Assembly (NCBI RefSeq): GCF_963678635.1
Contig: NC_087065.1
Location: 76,051,786 to 76,115,785 of the forward strand
DNA length: 64,000 nucleotides
Direction of reading: 5' to 3'
Source: Symsagittifera roscoffensis
Lineage: Eukaryota; Xenacoelomorpha; Acoela; Convolutidae
Positions 53,535 through 63,111 of the stretch are shown piece by piece (positions within the stretch are counted from its first letter, which is position 1; each line of letters opens with the position of its first letter). The position numbers were made by a program, and so were the translations under genes. The notes below the pieces were generated by a model. That model was not told the origin of the DNA. It saw only the letters and a list, made by a program, of their open reading frames with translations, and ran no database searches.

Positions 53535-55990
53535 CAAAATCAAGGGCAACCATACATACTAATCAGCCACCGACTTAGTAAGAAGATAAAATTTTGATGA
53601 ACAAAATAAGATTAGCCCAACCTCCCCTCATAGGTATATTTCTTTAAGCTGTTCGATTCATTTATATAATCTAATAACCCAGCGCTTTGTATCTAACCAA
53701 CTAATTAATTCATACCTTTTCTAACTATTGTTTCTACTCTACTTTTTGTCAAGACAATTTGACGATCTAAGGTGAGACTTATAATTTAGGATAAAATTAC
53801 TAAGCATTCAACCAGCAATGATCGCTTAGTAAAACTGGTGCGACCGCAGCAGAGAACTACTCCTTAAGAAATTCCTTTTCCAACAAACTAGAAACAGCTT
53901 TTAAAATTCAAAAAATATATTATTACTAGGATCTGTGAGTATTTGTCAGATTAGTTTCCAACCTCAAAAAGCCAGAGACAATGGGTATCTTTCGATAGAA
54001 ACACAATTTCATTGTCTTCTACTTGACAGATATTCCTAGTAGGGTTCTTGCGAAAACATCCCCTGCGCTAGCAGTCGCCCACGATATTCCTCCGTATCGA
54101 GGTCTATTAGACGGCTTTCTAACTGACATTAGCTCATGAACCTAACTATTATCTATTATTATAATATTATATAAAATTTCTGAAAGAATCGTTCTCTGCC
54201 TAAGTCCGCTAGTAAGATATACCCGTTTTGTCCAGTAATTCACTAAACTTTTGCCGAAACTTCAGTTTAAAGTTATCATCACTAAAATTAACGATATTCT
54301 GTATAAAACTAAAGTGCTCAAAAATTTATTAAATATTTTCAATAATTTTTTCGAGGGGATTAAGTGGTCATATGTGCGATCTAAGAGTACCCTAAATTGT
54401 ATGATAAATTGAATTCTTCATCACATTATCTCAAACCATCCACGCTTGTTGCTATTTATTCTAATCCTTCATCATTTCTCGAGGCTTATCCTCATTTTTT
54501 CTTAAACTAATTTTAATTCTATTCAACTTAACATAACTTAAACCTAAATCTACCATCAGTAAAACTACCAATTACTGAAACTAAGGAAGAAAATAACGAA
54601 AACCACGAAGGAAGGAACGGATTTGGGTGTTTTTTAATAAATTATTAGTTTTTTTAACACAGTTTAAATATACACCTAATAAACAATAAGATTACGCACT
54701 AAAACCAATCTTAAACGTTAACCACATAACACCAAACACCAAGTATTAGTTTCAGCACAAAAATATCAGGTTTCACAACAAAAACTAAGTCTAAAACACT
54801 GACACATCCACTTTAAATTGATAAACTAGTTTTCATATGATAGCCTAAGCTTCAAAAAATTGATTTTTACCAGCCAAAATTTTTGGTTTCAGTCTAGGTT
54901 TCAGTTATAGGGTCAAACGTTTTAGTTAAAATAAGTATAGTTTCCGGTCAAAATTTTAAGTTTCTGTAAACGGATTCGGGTAAAACAGCAAAAGTTGAAC
55001 TAGTCAAACCCAAATTTGGATACCATAAGTCAAAAACCTGGTCTTAAATGGTACGTTTTTGTTAGTTTCAGGTTTCAGAACACAAAAATTGAGTTTTGGT
55101 CTCAAAATTGAGCTCCGAACGCCAAATTTTGACTTTCTAGAGAAAACTAACGGTGTTAAAACCCACCAAACCAATTTTAAATTTTGGTTCCTAAGGCTGA
55201 AACGTACGTTTCAGAATTGGTGTTTTTGGTTTCAGAACCAAAAATCTTGCTTCCCGAGTAAAATTTTTGTGAAATATTGAAAGATAATAAGAATCCTTAA
55301 TGCACTAACAAATTTTTGAACTCAAAAAACTTCTAGAAGGTGTTAGTTTGAGCCCTCAAACTTATAGTTTCAGAAAACTAAAATCGTCGTTTTAGGCTAA
55401 AATTTTCATCTTTTTGGCAATTTTATTGCTGGAATAGAAATATATTAGAGAGACCAACCTAAATTTTCAATCTCAAAATTCTTAAACCAAGTGGTCAAAC
55501 CATAGTTTCAGTTCTAGAAATCATAGTTTCAACCCCAAAAACTTAGGTTTCCGCGACCAAATTTTTGATTTTGAAGTTGCAAACCTGTTCCAAATTCTAA
55601 TTTACAGTAGACCAGCTATCAAAAAACAACTTTTTATTTTCATGAATCGAGTTTGAGAGAGTTTAAGAGTTTTAGGTTTGAGATTTCAAAAATTAAGTTT
55701 ACGATATCAAAAGATTCGGTTTTCTCGATGTTTTTGCAAGATAAAGCATAAACTAGGTATACTAAAGGTTCTAGACAATTTTAAAATTAAAAAAACTTAA
55801 CTTCAGCTACCATATTTTCAGGTTTCAGATTATTGTTTCAGTCAAAAAATTTTGTAAAAGTTTTAAAAAAAAATTAAGTAGTGAGCCAATAATAGCCCAA
55901 AAAGACATATAGTTATATTGTTAACCATACTAAAAGCATCAATTAAACTTATGTTGAAGAAAGTTTCAGGTTTCAGTTAAGGTTTCAGCG
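53181..55990 (+). repeat. Array of GTTTCAG / GGTTTCAG octamers in the leader
   Basis: Exact GTTTCAG occurs about 20 times, often doubled as GTTTCAGGTTTCAG (53497, 55065, 55962), along with variants GTTTCCG, GTTTCTG and GTTTTAG. Spacing is irregular, from 7 bp to a few hundred. The array continues past the tandem duplication to about 55990, so it predates it. Confidence 0.65.
53535..55102 (+). repeat. Tandem duplication in retroelement leader, copy 2 (1568 bp)
   Basis: Second copy of 51967-53534, followed by unique leader sequence from the CAAAAT at 55103. The near identity implies a recent event or an assembly error. Confidence 0.9.
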
Positions 55991-56169
55991 AATAAAAACT
56001 TGAAAAACTTAGAAACAAAATTTAAAATTTTTCTTCCAAATTTTTTTTTATTCTTATTTTATTATTAATAACCTTTGTTAATATTCAATAATTCCTAGGA
56101 GGTTTTCAAAACACTAACACAAACTAATCAAATAGTACAATTTAGCTTAAGAAAAAGAAAACATCGTAA

Positions 56170-56400
56170 AAATTATTGTCAACACATTTTAAAATTGACG
56201 TCAGTACAATAAATTTAAAACTCAAATTAGGAAATAAAGTCTCTAACATCATATGGTATATCACTAACACGGAAAAAGATCATATTAGTATACTAGCAAA
56301 ACACCCTAACGACAATAAACACGAATTAAATGTCTTTTTTTGACGATACACTCCAGAAATTGACACAATTCTTCAGCAAATAAAATACCAAATAATATAA
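56170..56400 (+). pseudogene. Decayed duplicate of the small leader ORF
   Basis: In one frame the translation matches the intact leader ORF at 56641. NLKLKLGNKVSNIIWYITN aligns with its NLKLKLKNKSTKIIWYITN, and H(E)LN plus TPEIDTIL align further on. It lacks a start codon in the usual place and has an in-frame TGA at 56341. The two copies are well diverged at the DNA level, so the duplication is old. Confidence 0.7.
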
Positions 56401-56640
56401 TTTATATACCGCAAGAACGATTAATTGCTTCACTCCCAATTGCTTTTTGATATCATAATATACCTAAGCACAAAACTACTTGCATTTTAATCAATTTTTA
56501 TTAAAAACACAAATTTTTCCTTAATAAAAATTAAAAACATAACAAGTTCATTCCAAATTGATTAGAAAAATTTAAATATTCTTTATATTGTTTATCATTC
56601 CCTAAATAAATATTTTTGTCCTAAAATGATCTAAAATGCT

Positions 56641-56925
56641 ATGACCAACTTTCATCAAGTAAATACAACAGCATTTAATTTAAAACTAAAATTGAAAAAT
56701 AAATCCACAAAAATTATTTGGTATATCACCAATATCCAAAAAGATCAAATCACAATTTTGTCCAAAAACCCACTCAAAAATATTCACGAATTAACCATTC
56801 TCTCCAGCAGCAATACCCCAGAGATAACTTCTATCTTAAAAAAGCTTAAACAGCCCCATAGCACTATTGATCTATCTAACAAAAATTCGTATTCATTGAA
56901 CCCAGCAAACTTCCTTGTAACTTAA
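56641..56925 (+). CDS. Small accessory ORF of the retroelement leader, unknown function
   Basis: Encodes 94 residues beginning MTNFHQVNTTAFNLKLKL with a central IIWYITNIQKDQITIL and a serine/proline-rich middle. It lies between the LTR region and gag and ends 93 bp before the gag ATG. A diverged duplicate 240 bp upstream retains protein-level similarity, which argues that the frame was once translated and under selection. No signal peptide, zinc finger or known domain is visible. Ty3/gypsy elements do not usually carry a separate pre-gag gene. Confidence 0.55.
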   Translation: MTNFHQVNTTAFNLKLKLKNKSTKIIWYITNIQKDQITILSKNPLKNIHELTILSSSNTPEITSILKKLKQPHSTIDLSNKNSYSLNPANFLVT

Positions 56926-57018
56926 ATACAATTATTTTAGTCCGTACAATTGATCAGTACAGAACACATCCAAACCCTTTATATATTGTTAACAAAACAT
57001 TGAGTGAATTAAACAAAG

Positions 57019-58376
57019 ATGGCAAACGTAGTAGCATACTCAGATTTAGCTCTCGAAAAGTTTACCGGCTTAGATCACAATGAAGATGCAAGAGATTTTC
57101 TTGATATAGTAGAGAAAAAGATAGCATTTTCCCTAGGCACTAGACCAGGAGACGCAGGTGACGAACAAGACGCATATGATAACAGACAAAAAGCCTTGTT
57201 TGGTTCAATATTAAGAGGTCCAGCCGCTCAATGGTATCAGGGATTAGCAGCAAACTTACCTTGGAATGATATAAGAGATCAATTCATAGATAGGTTCACT
57301 GATGATAAGGTTAAGTATAGGAGACGAATAGAAGGAGAAAACATAAAAAGACAACCTGATGATTTCATTAAAAGCTACATACATAGATTAAGCACCGCAG
57401 TAGACCGTGGATGGCCTAATCCAACTTTTAATGATGATCAAAGAACAGCAAAGAAAATGGAATTCTTTGTACGCGGCTTAAGCCCGCCAGGCTTGAAACA
57501 AAAGGCTCATCAATTCCTAATTGAGAATCCACCCGCAACATGGCAACAATTAAAAGATCATATTGCAACAAAAGACTTAAGTTTTGCAGTAAGTAGTGAG
57601 TTTACTGGAACAGCCTCAAGTAGTGTTGATAATAAGTTGGAGATAGAAGGAATAAAGGATCAGCTTAAGGAGTTAACAGGACTAATGAAAGATCATAAAA
57701 TAAATGCAGCCTATAATCCGAATGAACCCAGAAATAAACAAGACCATACCCGATTTTGTAAATGGTGTCGTAGGTCAGGTCATACTATCAGTGTTTGTTT
57801 TAAATATAGAGACCACAAAGATCAAAACAGAAAACCACCTCATTATCGTGAAAAATTCTCAGACAATTATAATAGGAGATCTAGGCCTCGAGAAGAAATT
57901 AGTTATAACAATCGATACAATGGCTATAACCAGCGAAATAACAATAACAGACCATATTCTCCGTATCCTAGACAGCTCATTAATAGAACAAATAGTTTCG
58001 ATAGATCTCGATCTCAAAGTTTTGGATCAAGAGATAGAAATTTCAATAATAGATTTAACGATCAAAATAACCCAAATCGTTATAATACTTACAACACAAC
58101 CTCAAATAACTATAATCAAGATAGGAACAGAAGCAATTCTCTATACCCGATCGAAATAGAAAATCATTTTCACAAGACAATTATAGAACGCAATACCAAA
58201 ACAGACCTCACGAAAATAAATTCCCATCCTACAATAATCAATCAAGATCCCTAGGTGATTCAAAACCATCCTCCAGAGAAAATAGTCGAGACAGAAACCC
58301 TAAAGTACAATTTAGTGAGAATAAAATCCATGGCTATTACAGCGATGACGAAGGCGAGGAACTTACTTTAAACTAG
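57019..58376 (+). CDS. gag: Retroelement Gag (capsid-nucleocapsid), frame-broken near its end
   Basis: Forms the particle shell and binds genomic RNA. The ATG at 57019 (AAAGATGG) opens 411 codons. An N-terminal capsid-like domain shows AAQWYQGL ... WNDIRDQFIDRF and FIKSYIHRLS (about residues 70-140), typical of retrotransposon Gag. A CCHC zinc knuckle follows, CKWCRRSGHTISVC (CX2CX4HX4C, near residue 250), then an Arg/Asn/Tyr-rich tail. The open frame ends at 58254. From about 58145 a different frame clearly continues the Arg/Asn/Ser-rich tail to TAG at 58374-58376, so a small indel lies near 58145. The true stop sits directly on a -1 frameshift signal. Confidence 0.85.
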
Positions 58377-58441
58377 AACAGTCTCCGCAAGATAAAAAGT
58401 CACAAATGTATATTAATCTATATCAACATCCCGTCGGAGAC
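58367..58441 (+). promoter_or_regulatory. -1 programmed ribosomal frameshift signal, gag to pro
   Basis: TTTAAAC at 58367-58373 is a canonical slippery heptamer, correctly phased (T TTA AAC) in the Gag tail frame and directly followed by the Gag stop TAG. After a 7-nt spacer, GTCTCCG (58381-58387) can pair perfectly with CGGAGAC (58435-58441). The -1 frame is open from the heptamer into the protease. Confidence 0.75.
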
Positions 58442-58957
58442 AAAAATAAAAATAACGGCCTTGAAACCCAATTTTTAGTAGATACTGGAGCAACTTTTTC
58501 ACTGTTAAATTATGATACCTATTTAGAATACGGAAAAATACAAAAGTTGACACTTACTAAAGCACAATCCAAAACATTTGCTGTTAACGGACAAAAACTC
58601 AAACTCTTAGGATATACAAATTTTAACGCTAGTTTTGACAGTAAAGGTGATTATTTTGTAAAAATTCGAGCATGGGTTGCGGCCAAGGACGGATGTAAAC
58701 TTAATATATTAGGTATGGATTTCCTCTCTAATTCAACTAAATCGATCGATTTTTCAACAGCAAAACTAGAACTCAAAATGTACCCAGGAGTATCAGTCGC
58801 TATAAGCAATATAAAAAGCAAAAGCTATCCATTTATAAGTAGTTATCAGAATGTACTTTTGGACCAAACTATAATTTTAGCACCAAAATCAACTCGTGTC
58901 ATTTCCAAATCCCCAGCTGACAAAGTTTTTAAAAAAAGGAACATCGTTCAAACTTGA
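58374..58957 (+). CDS. pro: Retroelement aspartic protease, start of Pol
   Basis: Cleaves the polyproteins. It is read in the -1 frame from the slippery site. The first ATG (58406) need not be used. The active-site motif is FLVDTGATFSLL, followed by a flap region and NILGMDFLSN, the usual ILG-D element near the protease C-terminus. The frame closes at 58957, just after a run of seven A at about 58931-58937, and the next frame over continues protein-like sequence. This looks like a homopolymer indel, not the true end of the protein. Confidence 0.8.
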
Positions 58958-59438
58958 TAAAGACCTACAACAAAAAGGAATATACACTTATAACACATAT
59001 TGTAATCATGACGAGAAAACGTTACCTATAATGTTAAACAATACTAAAGAATCGAAGGTCATTATATCCAAAGGTTCAATTGGACAAACTTTCGAGGACA
59101 TTGAAACTGATTCAAAAACAATCTACAGCGTCGCAGACAATATAGCTTTTATGGAAGTTTTGTTCAACAAAAACGAACATATTGATCATATTTTTCATGT
59201 AAGCGAGCAATCAAAAGATCAACTGTTTTTCAAAAATGCATCAATTGGTGAAAATCATAAAAATTCAAAAAGGAAAAACAAGGAAATTTTGAAACAAAAA
59301 GAACTAGATTATACTAATAAATACGAACTAGAAACAGATTTCAGCAAGGAATCGAAGGACCTGAAACCCAAATCTGAACTAAACTCTCAAACACATCTTA
59401 CAAATATACAAATTCATGAAATCCAAAAAAAAATTTGA
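58938..59438 (+). pseudogene. Pol linker between protease and RT, out of frame
   Basis: Open +1 relative to the protease. It is lysine/asparagine/glutamate-rich and without recognisable domain. It closes at 59438 beside another A-run (about 59427-59435), after which the original frame resumes toward RT. Two opposite indels in A-runs would explain both shifts. Confidence 0.55.
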
Positions 59439-59469
59439 CAAGACAAAACATAAGTTTCTAAAAAAAATT

Positions 59470-61198
59470 TGAATTTACTCACTCTGATATAGACCAAAAC
59501 CAATTACAAGACCTAATGAACATGCTATTACAAAATAAAGACGTATATTCACAACATAAAGATGACATAGGACTAATAAAGCGAAAATTCCATGTAAAGC
59601 TTTTACCAAACTCTGTAATGACTAAACAAAGACCATCAAGAGTTTCATTGCATTACTAAGAAAAACTGAATTACTTACTAGACCAACTATGTAAATCAGG
59701 AATAATCAGAGAAATGGGAAGTAATACCGAAATGGGATCAGAATTTATAAACCCAATTATAATACTTCCAAAAGGAAACATAGTCAAGCTCGTTATCGAT
59801 GCGAGATACCTGAACTCAATAACTGACTTAAGTCGTTATTCATGGCCATTAGAACCAACAGGATCGCTCATCACTAAGCTAAAAGGAAATTTCTTCACCA
59901 CGAGTGATTTATGCTCAGCATACAATCAAATACCTTTAACAGAAGAAACACAACAATTAACAAGCTTTGTAATTGGATCAAAACAATATACGTTTAAACG
60001 AGGTTTTTACGGATTATGTGGTCTACCAAATTTCTTCAGTAGAATAATGACAAAACATTTTGCACCCTTAATAAAAAAAAATCAAGCAGTAACCTATATA
60101 GACGATACAGTAATGCAAGCACAAACTGTAGAAGAAATGTTCGACATCATTGCTACATACCATGACTTATTAAGAAAAACAGGATTAAAAGCTCAACCAG
60201 AAAAGACAAAATTTTTTTTGAGAAGAGTTCAGTTTGTAGGACATGTATTAAATAAAAATGGCATACAACCAGTCAAGAAAAAGGTAGATGATCTCAAGGC
60301 ATTGAAATCGCCAGAGAACAAAAGAGATGTAATGAGAGTGTTAGGTTGTTTAGGATTCTATAGTTTAAATATAAAGAATTTACCTGTAGACTCAAAACCT
60401 TTCAATGATTTGATACGGAATGATACAGTTTTTAAAGGGACACAAGATCATGAAAAACTATTTAACGAAATAAAAGAAAGAATTAGCGCAGATACAATCT
60501 TAGCAATACCAGACACAAGATATCCTTTCCATGTACACGTAGACTCATCATCAATAGGAATAGGTTCAATATTGGTACAAGAATTCCCAGAAGGAAAACG
60601 TATAATATCCTTTAATTCAAGAGTATATAACAAAGAGGAACAAAAAATGTCAACAACAGCTGGAGAGCTTTGCGGTGTTGTATCAGCTCTACAAACATAC
60701 GAACACTATTTATTAGGTTCACCACATCCAATATATCTCTACACTGATCACGAAGCTTTGATTTACCTTTGGGGAAAAAGAGGTAAACTTTCCCATAGAT
60801 ATTTTAGATACCAGTTGGTTATATCACAATTCCAAAATTTGAAAATTATTTGGACCGAAGGAAAAAACCTAGCATTCCCGGATACTTTAAGCAGAAATGT
60901 AAGAACTAAAGATTTAGACAAACACCAATTAAAAGATAAGAAAATTCCCAAAGACATTCTATTCTACGACGAAAATGGCTACGAAGAAAAATACTTCATA
61001 GTACATGATACCGAAAAAAGACCCGGCGACGAATTTTTTCCTGTCATTAAACAAGATAAGAATGGTGTAACTAGATTCAAAATAAATAACGACAAATTAA
61101 TCAAAATACCCAAAGAAACAAGAAAAGAACAAATTTGCTCACTAACTGATATAGTTCTTGCTTTATACAAGGTTCAGCTATCAACCAAGTTAGAATGA
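59470..61198 (+). CDS. pol: Reverse transcriptase and RNase H of the retroelement
   Basis: Copies the RNA genome into DNA in the particle. The RT N-terminus is readable from about 59470 and is interrupted by a TAA near 59657. The frame is then open to 61198. RT blocks visible: NPIIILPKG, KLVIDARYLN, TTSDLCSAYNQIPL, KRGFYGLCGLPNFF and the catalytic YIDD, unusual beside the common FIDD of Ty3/gypsy. RNase H shows VHVDSSSIGIG, TTAGELCGVV and YLYTDHEALIYL, with its catalytic D, E and D. The order RT-RNase H-integrase places it in Ty3/gypsy. Confidence 0.85.
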
Positions 61199-62523
61199 TT
61201 CAAAACAAAACACCAAATAGTAATGCAAGTGACGAAGAATCAGATCATAACTACTCCAAATTGTCCTTCGAATTAAACACTAACCCAACCCAATATGGGG
61301 ATTATATGTCAAATTACGATATTGAAGACCAGTCCGACCTCCTATTTTTTGAACCGATTAATGAACAAGATGAGATAATCCAAGAATGTTTACTAAACGA
61401 AGAAATTGCATTATGTGAACAATTAACCAATAAACTAGAAAACAAAAAAATTGCAACCAAACTGCCTAACGAAACACTTACAAACAAGAATAACCTTACT
61501 CAGATATTTACTAGTTTCAACAACCTAGGAAAAAATATAGATTTAAACACAGAACTTATTGCCAGAGAACAAGACACGGATGCAGTCATAAAAATCGTAA
61601 AAGAATTAGTGAGAAACAAAAACAAAGACTCAAAAAATATACATTATAGACAATCGAAAGCTTTATCTTCATATCTAAATAAATTTGAAACATTATTATT
61701 ATTAAGAAATGTTCTTTGCATCAAACAAACATCAGATAATCCCGAAGTGAAAGAAATTAAAATTTGTGTACCTATGTCACTTTTTATAAAAACATTTGAA
61801 TTGGCCCATACAGATCAATTAGCAGGTCATGTAGGAAAAGACAAAACCATTGCGAATATAAAACAATTTTTCTTTTGGCCAGGCATGTATAAATGGATAA
61901 CCCAGTTAATAGCAGGATGTCTTGACTGTCAAAAAAATAAACACAAACGTCACGATCTTAACCAAGCACCGTTAGAACAATGAACGGATACGGTACCTTT
62001 CCCGTTTCATACTGTACACATAGATCATAAAGGACCAATTAACCCTGCATCAAACGGAAAGAAACACTGTTTAGTTGTGGTAGATTCATTTTCTCGATTC
62101 CTCCAAGTATATCCAGTAGCTAACACTACCGCATTTGAAACAGTAAAAACTTTAGAAAAATTTATTCTCACATTTGGTATTCCACAAAAACTTGTTTATG
62201 ATAAAGGAACAGCTTTCATGAACGAAGATTTTACTAGTTGGCTTCATGAACTAAGAATAACCCATGCTCCCAGAATCGCATATTCACCATGGACAAATGG
62301 TAAAGTGGAAATACAAAACAAACATCTAGGAACACATTTTAGAATTTTCTTTGATCAAGCAAAGGGAAATTGGAGTGATCTAGCTGCGAAATTCGCTTTC
62401 GCTCATAACACCACTATCAACGCAAGTACTGGATTAACACCATACGAAACTGTTTTTGGACAAAAACCTCAAATACCAATCTCTTTAAAACTAGGTCCTA
62501 CAAACAATTCTATGAAATTCTAA
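61195..62523 (+). CDS. int: Retroelement integrase, with one internal stop
   Basis: Inserts the DNA copy into the host genome. This frame is -1 relative to RT and overlaps its stop (ATGA at 61195), by reinitiation, frameshift or an indel. After an acidic linker come a zinc-binding HHCC (HTDQLAGHVG ... CLDCQKNK, about 61806-61935) and the catalytic core. The core has the first D in HIDHKGP, the second in YDKGTAF and the E in GKVEIQNKH, so all three residues remain. TGA at 61981-61983, in a position often occupied by tryptophan, splits the protein between zinc finger and core. The readable core ends at TAA 62521-62523. Confidence 0.85.
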
Positions 62524-62939
62524 TGAAATCAAGGAATAAAGTTGTCAATACACCACTCACCAACAAATCATTTCAAAACCCAATGGGTTCATCAGAATAT
62601 TTACCTGTCGAAACACACCATAGACGAGAAAATAATATAGAACTACACGATACTGAGCAAGAAAAAACCTTAACGAATATTGACTCAGGATTTGAAGAGC
62701 ACAACACAGAAGCTATACAAATGCCACATACACCAGGATTAGCTCAGAGAAGGCTAACCTCAACACCTCTTTATCCAAACGATAGGAATGGTAATAATTT
62801 TGATGAATTGTCATATATACCAACTACATCAAGTCACAATCTCCAAAACGGACAGACATCTGTTCAAACGGGCTCGACAAATGAAAAAATTCAGAGACAT
62901 CGGCGACAACCCAGCTTCTACCAAGCAGGATTCAACTAA
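62523..62939 (+). CDS. Integrase tail or separate small ORF, function unknown
   Basis: 138 codons starting with an ATG that overlaps the integrase stop (TAATG). The product is hydrophilic, rich in Thr, Asn, Gln and His, with no known domain. It may be the displaced C-terminal tail of integrase or a disordered linker before env. Confidence 0.45.
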   Translation: MKSRNKVVNTPLTNKSFQNPMGSSEYLPVETHHRRENNIELHDTEQEKTLTNIDSGFEEHNTEAIQMPHTPGLAQRRLTSTPLYPNDRNGNNFDELSYIPTTSSHNLQNGQTSVQTGSTNEKIQRHRRQPSFYQAGFN

Positions 62940-63111
62940 AGAATCTCTAATAGTCTTCACTAGCTAAAAACTCATTTTGTAATCTCCGGGTCATCAATTT
63001 GGATACAAAAGATTATTCAAACTATGACCCCACACGTAATGGTCAATCAAACTAGTCAATTTTTTATAAAACAATGGTTTCTTCCAATAAAAACCAACCA
63101 AATTCGCGATA

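Noticed and set aside
57704-58159. 151-codon ORF inside gag
   Set aside because: Shadow frame of the Arg/Asn-rich Gag tail. The zinc knuckle and capsid motifs are in the other frame.
58931-58940. Second programmed frameshift at the A7 run in Pol
   Set aside because: The run is not in X_XXY_YYZ phase and the change needed is +1, so a homopolymer indel is likelier.
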